Notes: a model not told the origin generated them from the letters alone. Shown: positions 27,211 through 36,666, numbered from the stretch's first letter. The stretch: 64,000 bases of DNA from Bog-756 sp963696495 (GCA_963696495.1 CAVOKJ010000004.1:62001-126000); one strand, 5' to 3'. A program made the numbers and translations.

Positions 27211-27981
27211 CTACTTGCCCGACCAGTTGGGCTTGCGCTTCTCGGCGAAGGCCACCGGGCCCTCCATGGCGTCGGCGGAGCCGAACACCTCGGGCACGGC
27301 GGCGTTGTTGATGGCCCACCCCTCGGCGTCGGGCAGCTCGCCGGCGCGCTTCATGACCCGCTTGGAGGCCCGCACGGCCAGTGGGGCGTTCTCGGCGATG
27401 GTCCCGGCGAGGGCGAGCGCCTCGTCCATCAGCCGGCCGGCCGGCACCACGCGGTTGATCAGTCCGAGCTGGAGCGCCCGCTGGGCGTCGATGGGATCAC
27501 CGGTGAGCGCCAGCTCCAAGGCGATGGCCGGTGGGATCCTCTTCGGCAGGCGGATGAGGCCTCCCGCTCCGGCGATGAGCCCCCGCTTGACCTCGGGGAT
27601 GCCGAACTTGGCCTCCTCGACCGCCACCACCAGGTCGCAGGAGAGCATGATCTCGCACCCTCCGGCCAGGGCGGAGCCGTTGACGGCGGCGATGATGGGC
27701 TTGTCGAACTCCCGTTGGGCGATGCCGCCGAACCCGCCCTTCGCCCCCATGATCTCGCCGGCCTCGCCGGCGGCGAAGGCCTTCAGGTCCATGCCGGCGC
27801 TGAACGCCTTGTCGCCGGCACCGGTCACGATGACCACCCAGCAGTCGTCGTCGGCCTCCAACTCGTCGAAGGCGGCGGCGAACGCCCGGGAGACGGCCCC
27901 GTTGACCGCGTTGCGGGCCTCGGGCCGGTTGATGGTCAGGATCTCGATGTGACCCTGGCGTTCACGAAGCAGTTCGGACAT
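27211..27981 (-). CDS. enoyl-CoA hydratase/isomerase (crotonase family)
   Basis: 256 aa. Crotonase signatures: VVIVTGAGDKAFSAGMDLKAF (CoA-binding/oxyanion loop), NGSALAGGCEIMLSCDLVVA and AKFGIPEVKRGLIAGAGGL, with Glu at both catalytic positions (GGCE and GIPE). It hydrates or isomerises enoyl-CoA in beta-oxidation-type pathways. ATG 27981 is preceded by GGGGAG. It starts 19 nt after the stop of the thiolase-like gene on the same strand, so the two probably act together on one acyl-CoA. The chain length or ring substrate cannot be inferred. Confidence 0.88.
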   Translation of the reverse strand: MSELLRERQGHIEILTINRPEARNAVNGAVSRAFAAAFDELEADDDCWVVIVTGAGDKAFSAGMDLKAFAAGEAGEIMGAKGGFGGIAQREFDKPIIAAVNGSALAGGCEIMLSCDLVVAVEEAKFGIPEVKRGLIAGAGGLIRLPKRIPPAIALELALTGDPIDAQRALQLGLINRVVPAGRLMDEALALAGTIAENAPLAVRASKRVMKRAGELPDAEGWAINNAAVPEVFGSADAMEGPVAFAEKRKPNWSGK

Positions 27982-28000
27982 GGTCGTCTCCCCGGTGCGG

Positions 28001-29560
28001 TCAGTCTGTCGCCAGACGGTAGCGCGCCGCACCGGGCTGGACGACAACCGGCCGCCCCACCGATCCGGGGGTGTCGACGCCGCCCATGGCCCGGAGCGTG
28101 TCGTCGTCGGCGGCGGCCAGGGCCATGCGCCGGCCGTCGGGGAGGTCGGCGATCAGCGGTGCCGCCTCCGGGGCGCCGTCGCCGCCGCGCACGACCGTGG
28201 CCGCCACCACCGTGGCCGGTGTGGGCCGGTCGACCTCGAGGGCGACCTCGACCGCCGAGCTGTCGATGGACCGCTGGTCGTCGGAGGAGTCACCCGGCTG
28301 GAACCCGCCGGGGGCCGGCACGTCGGCGTAGATGCCGACGGCGTGCTTGGTGATGAACCACCCGAGGCCGGTGGCCAGTCCGAGGCGCGGGCCGGCCCCG
28401 CCCGGACCGGACGACGCCGGGGTCGGGCCCCTCAGCCTGTCGGTGATGGCGGCGATCCCGTGGGTCGTGTAGTTGTTCCCCGGGCCGCCGAAGTAGGGCA
28501 GACCACCGGTGGCGGTCAACCCCCGGGCGTCGTCGACGCCCAGGCCGAGCGCGGCGGCCCCCAGCTCGACGGCGGACGGGAAGCACGAGTACAGGTCGAG
28601 GAGCTCGATGTCGTCGATGCCCACCGCCCCGAGCGGCCCGGCGGCCCGGGTGGCGGCGGCCAAGGCGGCCTTCCCGGCGGCCTCGATGCCGGGGGAGCGG
28701 CCGGGGTCGGGCCGGGCGGTGGGGGAGCGCACGTCCACGGCGTCGGCTCCGGACCAGATGAACACGGCGCGGTCGGCGACGCCGGCCCGGCGGGCGGCGG
28801 CCAGTGAGCACACCACGAGGGCACCCCCCTGGTCCGATCCCAGGAAGGCCGTCATCAGCTTGGTGTAGGGCTCGCTCACCACCCGGTTGTCCGCCGACGG
28901 GGTGGCGATGGCCTCCGCCGTCCGGACCTCGGGGAACCAGGCATAGGGGTTGGTGGCCGCCACCTCGGTGAACGGGGCGAGGATGCGGGCCATGGCCCGG
29001 CGGTGGGTGGCGGCGTCGTGCCCGGCCCGGGCGGCGACGACGCTCTCGAACAGCGGATAGACGTGCACCGGCAGCAGCAGCCCGATCGCCGACTCGGCCG
29101 GCCCCACCCCGGGGAGGTCGTCGCCCACCACCGGGTCGGGGGGGAGGTGGGTGGCGCCGAGGTCCCGTGGCATGCCCTGGGAGCGTCGGGCCCGGTAGGA
29201 GCGGATGGCCTCGGCCCCGGCGATGAGCGTGACGTCGAGTCGGCCCCCGGCGATGTCAGAGGCGGCCCGGTTGACCAGCCACTGGGGGGAGTTGCCGCCG
29301 ATGGTGGTCACCTCGCACAGGGCGCCGGCGACGCCGATGCGGGCGGCCAGCTCGGTGGCGGGGGCCGGGCCGGGCCCGGACATCACGTTGACCACCGAGA
29401 CCCGCTGGATCGCCTGTCGGAGGGCGGGCACGTCGGCCAGGGCGGACCCGGCCGCCCGCTCCATGAGGTCGACCGCCGTCACCACCTCGTGGCGCTCGAT
29501 CGACTGGCCCGATGCGATGACCACCGGGGTGCGCTCGGGGTCGGGGACGGTCGTGGTCAT
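28001..29560 (-). CDS. thiolase-superfamily protein lacking the usual N-terminal nucleophilic Cys
   Basis: 519 aa, annotated in related genomes as acetyl-CoA acetyltransferase. The thiolase fold is visible (GIAGALCEVTTIGGN region, VTLIAGAEAI, DLYSCFPSAVELGAAALGL, then GGLPYFGGPGNNYTTHGIAAI). The position where thiolases carry the acylated Cys (N-x-x-C-x-S-x) reads GGNSPQWLVNRA, with no Cys. This places it with SCP2/Ltp-like or acyltransferase-like relatives that use another mechanism or partner. ATG 29560 is taken because the open frame upstream is proline/arginine-rich without family features. It is probably co-transcribed with the crotonase gene downstream. Confidence 0.75.
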   Translation of the reverse strand: MTTTVPDPERTPVVIASGQSIERHEVVTAVDLMERAAGSALADVPALRQAIQRVSVVNVMSGPGPAPATELAARIGVAGALCEVTTIGGNSPQWLVNRAASDIAGGRLDVTLIAGAEAIRSYRARRSQGMPRDLGATHLPPDPVVGDDLPGVGPAESAIGLLLPVHVYPLFESVVAARAGHDAATHRRAMARILAPFTEVAATNPYAWFPEVRTAEAIATPSADNRVVSEPYTKLMTAFLGSDQGGALVVCSLAAARRAGVADRAVFIWSGADAVDVRSPTARPDPGRSPGIEAAGKAALAAATRAAGPLGAVGIDDIELLDLYSCFPSAVELGAAALGLGVDDARGLTATGGLPYFGGPGNNYTTHGIAAITDRLRGPTPASSGPGGAGPRLGLATGLGWFITKHAVGIYADVPAPGGFQPGDSSDDQRSIDSSAVEVALEVDRPTPATVVAATVVRGGDGAPEAAPLIADLPDGRRMALAAADDDTLRAMGGVDTPGSVGRPVVVQPGAARYRLATD

Positions 29561-29682
29561 CGGGTCGGGTGGGTGCGGTCTCGGTTCCCGGCGCAAGCTA
29601 CCATCGCCACCCTGTGGGGGGCGAAGTCCCGCCGACCCGACCGGCGACGGGCCGTCTCGGGCGCCACACGGAAAGGCAGCGC

Positions 29683-31200
29683 GTGTCCTCGAACGGAGAG
29701 CCAGGGGAGCGGGCCGCGGGGACAGGTCACGACCTCCCCGACGGATTCCTCTTCGGGGTGGCCACCGCCGGGTTCCAGGTGGAGGGCGGCTACAACGGCC
29801 CGGACGAGCCGGCGAACAACTGGCTGGCGTGGGAGCAGGTCGGTCGCGTCGAGCCCTCGGGAGGCGCCGTCGGCTTCTGGGAACGGCCCGAGGAGTCGCT
29901 CGACCGGGCCGCCGGACTCGGCTGCACCAGCTTCCGCCTCGGCGTGGAGTGGGCGCGGGTCTGCCCCGAGGGCGACCGCCCCGACCGGGCGGCGTTGGCC
30001 CGGTACGCGGACATCGTCGGCGCCTGCACCGAGCGCGGCATGGAACCGCTCGTGACACTGCACCACTTCACCCACCCGGCGTGGCTCGGCGAGGACCTCT
30101 GGCTGCGCCCCGACGCGCCCCGCCGCTTCCGGGCCTGGGCCGAGGTGGTGGTCGACGCCCTGGGCGGCTCGGTGCGCCACTGGGTGACGGTCAACGAGAT
30201 CAACGTCCTGGCCGTCAGCTCGTGGCTGCTCGGGATGTTCCCGCCGGGTCGGTCCCTCGCCTTCGGCGACGCCGCCATGGCCGCCGACAACCTGCTGGCC
30301 GCCCACGTGGCCGGCTACGAGGTGATCCACCGGGCGCGGCCCGACGCGGTGGTGACCACCAACAACTGCTGCCTGAGCGTGTACGAGTACGACCGCATGC
30401 TCACCGACCTCCTCCTCGCCCCGGGCGCCGGGGTCGAGCGCGGTGACCTCGACGAATGGATCGGTGAGCGGCGGCGTCAGCACGATGCCTGGTTTCCGGC
30501 GCGGGGTGCCCTGGAGCGACTGATCCGGAGGGCGACCGCCGCGGGCTCCCCCTACGGCACCGGACGCACCCGCTCCGGCGGTGGGCGGCGGGGCCGCCTG
30601 TCGTCGGCGGGAGGGCGGGCCCTCGACGCCCTGTACGAGAGTCCCCACCGGCGCACGCTCGACGTCCTCGGGATCGACTTCTACGACCCGGTGGTCGCCC
30701 GCCACTTCCGGGTCCCGGGGCACCGCACCGCCGGGGGACGCAGTCCGATACCGGCCCGCGAGCTGTGGGACGACGTCCCGGACCCGTCGTCGTTCACCCG
30801 TTGGCTCGAGACCCAGCACGCCCTGGCTCCCGAGCTACCGGTCTGGGTGGTGGAGAACGGCCTGTGCAACCGCGTCCGCAACGGCCGCAGACACCTGCGG
30901 ACCGACGGCTGGGACCGGGTCCGCTACCTGCGGGAGCACCTCGCCGCAGTGGTGGCGGCGGTCGACACCGGCATCCCGGTGACCGGGTACTGGCACTGGT
31001 CGCTGGTCGACAACTACGAGTGGGGCTCCTACGAGCCCCGCTTCGGCCTCTACGGTGTGGACCGCAGCCACGGCGAGCACGGCTTCCGCTGGCTGGACAC
31101 CGACTCGCTCGGCGATGACGCCGCCGGTGCCTACCGCCGGATCATCGCCGGGCTGCGCTCCGGCGATCGATCCGTGCTCCGGGACGGTGCCGCCGGCTGA
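29683..31200 (+). CDS. glycoside hydrolase family 1 (beta-glucosidase-like)
   Basis: 505 aa. It begins DLPDGFLFGVATAGFQVEG, the standard GH1 N-terminus. The acid/base Glu is in WVTVNEIN (most relatives have NEP), and the nucleophile Glu in WVVENGLCN. GYWHWSLVDNYEWGSYEPRFG near the C-terminus forms the aglycone/sugar-binding Trp-Glu-Trp region. GTG 29683 has AAAGG 6 nt upstream; an earlier in-frame GTG at 29617 is possible. A charged insertion at about 250-300 (ERGDLDEWIGERRRQHDAWF and SGGGRRGRLSS) is an extra loop. Cytoplasmic, no signal peptide. Specificity cannot be fixed. Confidence 0.85.
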   Translation: MSSNGEPGERAAGTGHDLPDGFLFGVATAGFQVEGGYNGPDEPANNWLAWEQVGRVEPSGGAVGFWERPEESLDRAAGLGCTSFRLGVEWARVCPEGDRPDRAALARYADIVGACTERGMEPLVTLHHFTHPAWLGEDLWLRPDAPRRFRAWAEVVVDALGGSVRHWVTVNEINVLAVSSWLLGMFPPGRSLAFGDAAMAADNLLAAHVAGYEVIHRARPDAVVTTNNCCLSVYEYDRMLTDLLLAPGAGVERGDLDEWIGERRRQHDAWFPARGALERLIRRATAAGSPYGTGRTRSGGGRRGRLSSAGGRALDALYESPHRRTLDVLGIDFYDPVVARHFRVPGHRTAGGRSPIPARELWDDVPDPSSFTRWLETQHALAPELPVWVVENGLCNRVRNGRRHLRTDGWDRVRYLREHLAAVVAAVDTGIPVTGYWHWSLVDNYEWGSYEPRFGLYGVDRSHGEHGFRWLDTDSLGDDAAGAYRRIIAGLRSGDRSVLRDGAAG

Positions 31201-31276
31201 GTCCCACGAGTCGGGGAGCGGACCGTCCCCGGTGCGTCCACCCCGCCCCGCTCCGCCCGGCTCCGCCCCGTCCCGC

Positions 31277-32248
31277 TCACCGCCCGGCGAGCTTCCCGAT
31301 GCCGGCCAGCACCTGCTCGGCCTGGTCGACGATCTGGGCGACCAGGCTGGCCGCCGGGATCAGGGTCTGGATGGCGCCCACACCCTGGCCGGTCGGGTAG
31401 CACTCGCGCTCGGGGTCGATCCCCGGGGCGTCCTCGGCCGCGCCGAGGTGGAAGGCACCGTCCTCCATCGACCGTCCCAGCTGGGCGGGGAACGGGTGCA
31501 GCTCGTCGGGGTGCTCCTCGTAGAACGTGGTGTACTGGTTGCGGACCACGCGCATGGTCTTGCCGGAGTAGGCCCGGCTGATGGTGGTCCCGTCCTCGCC
31601 CGTGCGGACGAGCGCGTCCTTGTAGCCGGCGACCCCGCGGGCCTCCGGGGTGGCGATGAACCGCGTGCCGATCCAGACACCGTCGGCCCCGAGCGCCAGC
31701 GCGGCGGCGAGCCCGCGTCCGTCGAAGATGCCGCCGGCCGCCACCACGGGGATCTCGGCGCCCACGGCGTCGACGATCTGGGGCACCAGCGGCATGGTGG
31801 CGACCAGGCCGGTGTGGCCCCCGGCCTCTGTGCCCTGGGCCACGACGATGTCACATCCGGCCTGGAGCGCCCGCCGGGCGTGCTCGACCTTGCCGCACAT
31901 GTTGACGACCAGCACGTCGTGGCGGTGGCAGAGGTCGACCACCTCGGCCGGCACGCCCAGGCCGGCCACGAACACCGAGGCGCCGCCCTCGATGATCTGG
32001 CCCACCTGACCCACGAGGTCGCCGGGCATGGCGGTGAGCAGGTCGACCCCGAAGGGCTTGTCGGTCGCCGCCCTGACCTCGGCGATCTCCGCCACCATCC
32101 GCTCGTTGCTCATCGTGGAGGCGCCGAGGCAGCCGAAGCCGCCGGCCTCCGACACCGCGGTGACCAGGGGAGCGTAGGAGACGCCCCCCATGCCGGCCAG
32201 CATGACCGGGTGCTCGACCCCCAGGGTCTCGGTCAGCCTCGTCTTCAT
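31277..32248 (-). CDS. nitronate monooxygenase (2-nitropropane dioxygenase family)
   Basis: 323-aa FMN-dependent TIM-barrel protein. Key segments: PVMLAGMGGVSYAPLVTAVS (N-terminal), FVAGLGVPAEVV, CDIVVAQGTEAGGHTG with the catalytic-region His, and IPVVAAGGIFDGRGLAAAL with ALGADGVWIGTRF, the phosphate-binding face. It would oxidise alkyl nitronates; many homologues in actinobacteria sit with acyl-CoA genes and have unknown physiological substrates. GAGGAGG lies before the ATG and TAGGGT about 45 nt upstream is a likely -10. The downstream (minus-strand) end faces the glycosidase. Confidence 0.88.
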   Translation of the reverse strand: MKTRLTETLGVEHPVMLAGMGGVSYAPLVTAVSEAGGFGCLGASTMSNERMVAEIAEVRAATDKPFGVDLLTAMPGDLVGQVGQIIEGGASVFVAGLGVPAEVVDLCHRHDVLVVNMCGKVEHARRALQAGCDIVVAQGTEAGGHTGLVATMPLVPQIVDAVGAEIPVVAAGGIFDGRGLAAALALGADGVWIGTRFIATPEARGVAGYKDALVRTGEDGTTISRAYSGKTMRVVRNQYTTFYEEHPDELHPFPAQLGRSMEDGAFHLGAAEDAPGIDPERECYPTGQGVGAIQTLIPAASLVAQIVDQAEQVLAGIGKLAGR

Positions 32249-32322
32249 CGGTACCTCCTCGGATGGTCCTCCGGGCGCACCCTAATGGGGATCGACCGCG
32301 TCCCCCGTGGGGCTCCGGGTGG

Positions 32323-32580
32323 TCACGAGTAGGGGCAGTGCCGGCATCCGCTGTGGCAGCAGGTGCCGCGGTCCGCCAGGTAGGCGGCGGTCAGGACGGA
32401 CAGCCCGGTGCCCGGGTCCAGGTAGACGGGTGCCCCCTCGGCCATGGCCGCCCGGTGGGCCGCCAGGATCTCGTGGCGGCGGGGGTGGTCCGGGCCGAGC
32501 CGTGACGGGAGGGGTTCGTCGAGCTCCCGGTCGGCGAGGCGGTCGCCCTCTCGTCCCGGCCGCCCGTCATCTGCCGCCAT
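32323..32580 (-). CDS. DUF5522 family protein
   Basis: 85 aa. The end VYLDPGTGLSVLTAAYLADRG followed by TCCHSGCRHCPYS is the DUF5522 signature, with a C-terminal Cys cluster (C-C-x3-C-x2-C) that could bind zinc or an Fe-S centre. The family occurs widely in actinobacteria and other phyla with no known function. Its start lies within the end of the MFS gene (14-bp overlap), so it is translated from the same message. No signal peptide. Confidence 0.75.
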   Translation of the reverse strand: MAADDGRPGREGDRLADRELDEPLPSRLGPDHPRRHEILAAHRAAMAEGAPVYLDPGTGLSVLTAAYLADRGTCCHSGCRHCPYS

Positions 32581-34288
32581 CGGGCCAGTGCAGCTCCGAG
32601 CGCAGTGGCGGGATCGCCGAGAGGTCGGGGGGTGCGGGGACCGTGCTCACCGGGCGGCGGACCGGCACCGGTCCCGGGCGCTTCCGCCTCCGGCGGCGGG
32701 AGTGGCCGGCCGGGCGCACGACCGGCGGCTTCTTCTCGGTCTCGATCAGCGCCGCACCTCCCGGGCCGAGGCTCGGCACGAAGTCGCGCTGGCGGACCAG
32801 GAAGAAGCTCCCGACTGCGCCCACCAGGGCGATGACGAGGGCGATGTCCATGAGATGGTTGAAGGTGGTGGTGAACCCGATCCGGTAGGCCTCGACGAGG
32901 GTGTTCCGCACCGTCCCGGCCGGATAGGCAGCGGCCGCCCGGCGCACGTCGCCGCCGGCGAAGGCGCTGGACAGGTTGGTGCTGTCGTGGGCCAGGATGG
33001 TCCGGCCGGTGGCCGACGAGTTGAGGGCGTCGACGGTGTTGGGCCGGATCTGGCTGAGGAACACCGCGCCGAGGCCGGCGATGCCGGTGGAGATGCCCAC
33101 CTGTCGGAAGGTGCTCGACGAGCCCGAGGCCATGCCGCTGCGCTCGGGGGGCACCACCGAGATGGCCGCCGAGGCCAGGACCGGGTTGAGGATGCCGAGG
33201 CCGATGCCGGCCAGGATGAAGCCGGGCAGGAGCACCGTCCAGGCCGAGTCGGCCTGGACGTGGTCGGAGAGCGCACAGCCGAAGGCGATGAGGGCGAGAC
33301 CGAGGCTCATCAGGTACCGCGACTGGACCAGCACCGTGAGCTTGCCGCTCAACGGCGCCACCACGAACGCCAGCACGGTGATGGGCAGGAAGCGGAGCCC
33401 GGCGGCGAAGGGGCCGTAGCCGAGCACCTCCTGCAGGTAGAGGGTCAGGTAGAGGAACATGGCGAAGATGGAGGCCGACACGGCGAACGCGGCGAGGGAC
33501 ACGCCCACCATCGCCGGCCTCTTGAACAGCGCGATCTCGAGCATCGGGTCGCGCTGGAGCCACTCGGCGACGAGGAACGCCGCCATCATGACGCCCGAGC
33601 CCACCAGCAGGCCGACGATGGTCGGACTGCCCCAGCCCTTGGCGTTGCCCTGCACGAGGGCGAACACCAGCATGAACAAGGAGGCGGAGAAGGTGACGAA
33701 CCCGAACCAGTCGATGCGGCGCGGGGTCGGATCCTTCGAGTCCTGCACCTTGGCCAGGGTGATGGCGATGGCGACGACCCCGACGGGCAGGTTGACGAAG
33801 AAGATCCACCGCCACCCGATGCCGCTCGTGATGGCGCCACCGACCAGGGGGCCGATGGCGACCGCACCGCCGATCACCGCGCCGTAGATGCCGAACGCCG
33901 CGCCTCGGTCCCGGCCCGAGAACGCCTGGGCGATCAGGGCCAACGAGGTGGCGAACATGATGGCCCCCCCGACCCCCTGGGCGGCCCGCGACAGGTTGAG
34001 CATCAGAGACGACGAGGCGAGCCCGCAGGCCAGGGAGGAGGCGGTGAAGATGGTGACGCCGACGGCGTAGACCCGCCGCCGCCCCATCATGTCGCCGATG
34101 ACCCCGGCGGTGAGGAGGAACGCGGCCAGGGTGAGGGCGTAGGCGTCGATCACCCACTGGAGGTCGGAGAAGGACGAGTGGAGGTCGACCTGGATGTCGG
34201 GCAGGGCGACGTTGACCACGGTGATGTCCAGCAACAGCATGAAGATGCCCATGCACACCGCGGTGAGCGTCCACCACTTGCGTTCCAT
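32567..34288 (-). CDS. MFS multidrug exporter, DHA2 (EmrB/QacA) family, 14 TM
   Basis: 573 aa, about 14 transmembrane helices. The N-terminal MLLLDITVVNVALPDIQVDL (motif D1 of DHA2), GVIGDMMGRRRVYAVG (motif A) and a GIYGAVIGGAVAIGPLVGGAI segment (motif C) identify a proton-driven drug/H+ antiporter. ATG 34288 has GGGGGA about 8 nt upstream; a longer frame to 34369 is not supported. The C-terminal tail (about 500-573) is Arg/Pro-rich and cytoplasmic. The substrate is unknown. The DUF5522 gene overlaps its end. Confidence 0.86.
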   Translation of the reverse strand: MERKWWTLTAVCMGIFMLLLDITVVNVALPDIQVDLHSSFSDLQWVIDAYALTLAAFLLTAGVIGDMMGRRRVYAVGVTIFTASSLACGLASSSLMLNLSRAAQGVGGAIMFATSLALIAQAFSGRDRGAAFGIYGAVIGGAVAIGPLVGGAITSGIGWRWIFFVNLPVGVVAIAITLAKVQDSKDPTPRRIDWFGFVTFSASLFMLVFALVQGNAKGWGSPTIVGLLVGSGVMMAAFLVAEWLQRDPMLEIALFKRPAMVGVSLAAFAVSASIFAMFLYLTLYLQEVLGYGPFAAGLRFLPITVLAFVVAPLSGKLTVLVQSRYLMSLGLALIAFGCALSDHVQADSAWTVLLPGFILAGIGLGILNPVLASAAISVVPPERSGMASGSSSTFRQVGISTGIAGLGAVFLSQIRPNTVDALNSSATGRTILAHDSTNLSSAFAGGDVRRAAAAYPAGTVRNTLVEAYRIGFTTTFNHLMDIALVIALVGAVGSFFLVRQRDFVPSLGPGGAALIETEKKPPVVRPAGHSRRRRRKRPGPVPVRRPVSTVPAPPDLSAIPPLRSELHWPDGGR

Positions 34289-34499
34289 GGCACGATCCCC
34301 CGGTCTGTTCTCGACGGCCCCGCAACGCGTGTCCTCGGTGCGGGCCCACGGATCGCCCGGAGTCGCCAAGACTCCGCGCGCCCTTGGGCAGACGACCCAC
34401 TGTATAGACGACCGGGGCTGGCCGAGGCAATGGATTCCGGGCTCGGCCCGCCCCGCTCCGTCATCGGCCGGCGACGCCCCGGCCAGGACGGATGCCTCC

Positions 34500-35798
34500 T
34501 CAGGCGGTGCCGTAGGTGGTGCTTCGGTCCTCGGCCGTCGCCCCGGACGCCAAGAGGTCGGCGGCCACCGCCGCCAGATCGCCGGCCAGGTCGTCGATCA
34601 TGCCGGCGTGGCCGGCGTGCACGGTGGCGTGCAGGCTGTCGGGTGGGCTCTGGCGGTCGAAGAACCAGCCGCCGCGGTCGGCCAGCCCGTCGCCCAGCGC
34701 GAAGGTGTCGATCCGGCCGTCGTCCGGATCGCCCCCGAAGGCCATGACGGTGGCGTCGGGCCTCCCCCTGACGGCGAGGCCGGGAGTGGTGGCGATGGCC
34801 GAGGCCAGCTCACCGGCCGCCCCGTAGGCGGCGTGGGCCAGTCGCAGGTAGCCGTCCATGCCCAGGTGGTGGAGGACGGCCCAGCCGGCGGCGATCGGTC
34901 CCGCCGGCCGGGTCCCGGCCATCGACGGGGAGCCGTAGAGGCCGCCGAGCCAGTTGGTGGTGATGAACGGCTGGAGCCTGGCCAGCTGGCGCGACCGGTA
35001 GACGATCACGGAGATCCCCTTCGAGGCGTAGCCGTACTTGTGCAGGTCGGCCGAGATGGACGTCACGCCGGGCACCGCCAGGTCCCAGGGCTTCGCCCGG
35101 TGGCCGAGCCGGTCGAGGAACGGCAGGATGAAACCGCCGAGGCAGGCGTCGACGTGGCAGAGGATCCCCCGGTCGGCGGCGATGGCGCCCAGCGAGCCGA
35201 TCGGGTCGACGACCCCCTGGGGGTAGGTCGGAGCCGAACCCACCAGCATGACCGTGTGGTCGTCCACCGCGTCGGCCATGGCGTCCACATCGGCCAGGAA
35301 GTCGTCCCGGACGGCGACCCGCCGTGACTCGACGTCGAAGTAGTGGGCCGCCTTCTCGAAGGCAGCATGGGCACTGGCGGCCACCACCATGTTGGGCCGA
35401 TCGATCCCACGCTCGGCCCGTCCCCAGTCCCGAGCGGTCTTGGTCGCCTGGAGCAGCGACTCGGTACCTCCCGAGGTCAGGTAGCCCCGGACCTCGGACG
35501 CCTCCCCGGGGGGCATGCGGTCGGCGCCGAGCAGCCCGGCGGTGATCGACACGATGTCGTTCTGCATCCACCCGAGGCTGGGGAAGACCGCCGTGTTGAG
35601 GGCGTTCTCGGCCGAGTACAGGTCGGCGGCCCGCTCGAGGAGCTCGTGCACCTCGTCGCCGGCCGAGTAGACCAGGCTGAACACCCGGCCGCCCCGCCAG
35701 TCACGGTCGTCGCGCCGGAGGTCGGCCATCCGGGCGAGTACCTCCTCGGCACCCAGGCCGCGGTCGGGAAGCCGGGTGTCGGGGAATCCGTCGGCCAT
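34500..35798 (-). CDS. PLP-dependent lyase/decarboxylase (sphingosine-1-phosphate lyase/group II decarboxylase-like)
   Basis: 432 aa. PLP fold type I features: GYLTSGGTESLLQATKTARDW (phosphate and ring contacts), HVDACLGGFILPF (Asp) and SISADLHKYGYASKGISVI (the Schiff-base Lys). These match the S1P lyase/glutamate decarboxylase-like branch. The N-terminal VLARMADLRRDDRDWRGGRVFSLVY is the typical start of S1P-lyase homologues. In bacteria the substrate may be a sphingoid phosphate, an amino acid or something else; this cannot be resolved. ATG 35798 is the natural start. A 12-bp direct repeat (ACGGCTGACCGG) flanks the region between it and the ABC operon. Confidence 0.82.
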   Translation of the reverse strand: MADGFPDTRLPDRGLGAEEVLARMADLRRDDRDWRGGRVFSLVYSAGDEVHELLERAADLYSAENALNTAVFPSLGWMQNDIVSITAGLLGADRMPPGEASEVRGYLTSGGTESLLQATKTARDWGRAERGIDRPNMVVAASAHAAFEKAAHYFDVESRRVAVRDDFLADVDAMADAVDDHTVMLVGSAPTYPQGVVDPIGSLGAIAADRGILCHVDACLGGFILPFLDRLGHRAKPWDLAVPGVTSISADLHKYGYASKGISVIVYRSRQLARLQPFITTNWLGGLYGSPSMAGTRPAGPIAAGWAVLHHLGMDGYLRLAHAAYGAAGELASAIATTPGLAVRGRPDATVMAFGGDPDDGRIDTFALGDGLADRGGWFFDRQSPPDSLHATVHAGHAGMIDDLAGDLAAVAADLLASGATAEDRSTTYGTA

Positions 35799-35809
35799 GG
35801 CCCGAGCTT

Positions 35810-35844
35810 ACGGCTGACCGGTTGGTGACCTCACGGCTGACCGG
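35810..35844. repeat. 12-bp direct repeat
   Basis: ACGGCTGACCGG occurs at 35810-35821 and 35833-35844, between the start of the PLP lyase and the end of the ABC permease. Meaning unknown; possibly a duplication or a regulatory half-site. Confidence 0.5.
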
Positions 35845-35868
35845 GCGGAAGGGTCCCGGGGGCGAGGC

Positions 35869-36666
35869 TCAGGTGATGTCCCGACGGGTGAGGATGGCCG
35901 AGCCGATGGCGGCGAACACCAGGCCGTAGGCCAGCATGAGGAGGGTGCCCTGCCACCAGTTGAACAGGCCGAAGTCGGAGCCCCGGCCCCTGGTCAGGTT
36001 GGACGCCGCGGTGGCGGCGCCGGTCGGCACCCACCGCTCCGCCCCGTGGACCAGGCTGACCAGGATCCCCTCCAGGATGATGAACCAGCCCAGACTGACG
36101 ATGATGGCCGCCACCTGGTTGGTCAGGACCGAGCCGATGCCCACGCCGAGGATGGCGAACAGGGCGAAGACCAGGATCATCCCCGGTGCCACGGCGGGGA
36201 TCTGGTGGACCAGCGCGGAGAAGGACCCTCCCTCGGCCGACATGGTGATGCCGCCACCGATGAGGGTGACCACCAGCAGGATGACCGCCAGCACCGCGCC
36301 GAGTATGGCCGCCGTGATCAGCTTGGCCCCGACGAACAGGGGGCGTCGGGGCAGCACGAGGAACGAGGTGGTCACCGTCTTGTGGCGGAACTCGATGGTG
36401 ATGATCAGCACGCCGAGCAGGAGGGCGAAGAGATAGCCCTCGAACCCCGCGCCGAGGAGGTTCCTGAGCTGCTGGGTCGTATGGGGATAGCCGAGCCCGC
36501 CGAACGAGCCGTTGCCCCCACCGCCCCCACCGCCCCCGCTGCCGTCGTGGCTCACGAAGTACACGAGGATCAACAGTCCGTCGATGACCAGTGCGATCCC
36601 GGTGAGCACCCAGGGCACCGCGGTGGTGCGGATCTTCAGCCACTCCGACCGGATGCCGGCGATCAC
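35869..36666 (-). CDS. ABC-2 type transporter permease
   Basis: 265 aa, about six hydrophobic helices, beginning VIAGIRSEWLKIRTTAVPWVLTG (the charged amphipathic N-terminus typical of ABC-2 permeases). Residues about 41-60 are a run of Gly (DGSGGGGGGGGNGSFGG), an external loop encoded by a CCG/CCC-rich microsatellite. Together with the ATP-binding gene it should form an export complex. The GTG start overlaps the ATPase stop (GTGA). The substrate is unknown. Confidence 0.82.
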   Translation of the reverse strand: MIAGIRSEWLKIRTTAVPWVLTGIALVIDGLLILVYFVSHDGSGGGGGGGGNGSFGGLGYPHTTQQLRNLLGAGFEGYLFALLLGVLIITIEFRHKTVTTSFLVLPRRPLFVGAKLITAAILGAVLAVILLVVTLIGGGITMSAEGGSFSALVHQIPAVAPGMILVFALFAILGVGIGSVLTNQVAAIIVSLGWFIILEGILVSLVHGAERWVPTGAATAASNLTRGRGSDFGLFNWWQGTLLMLAYGLVFAAIGSAILTRRDIT

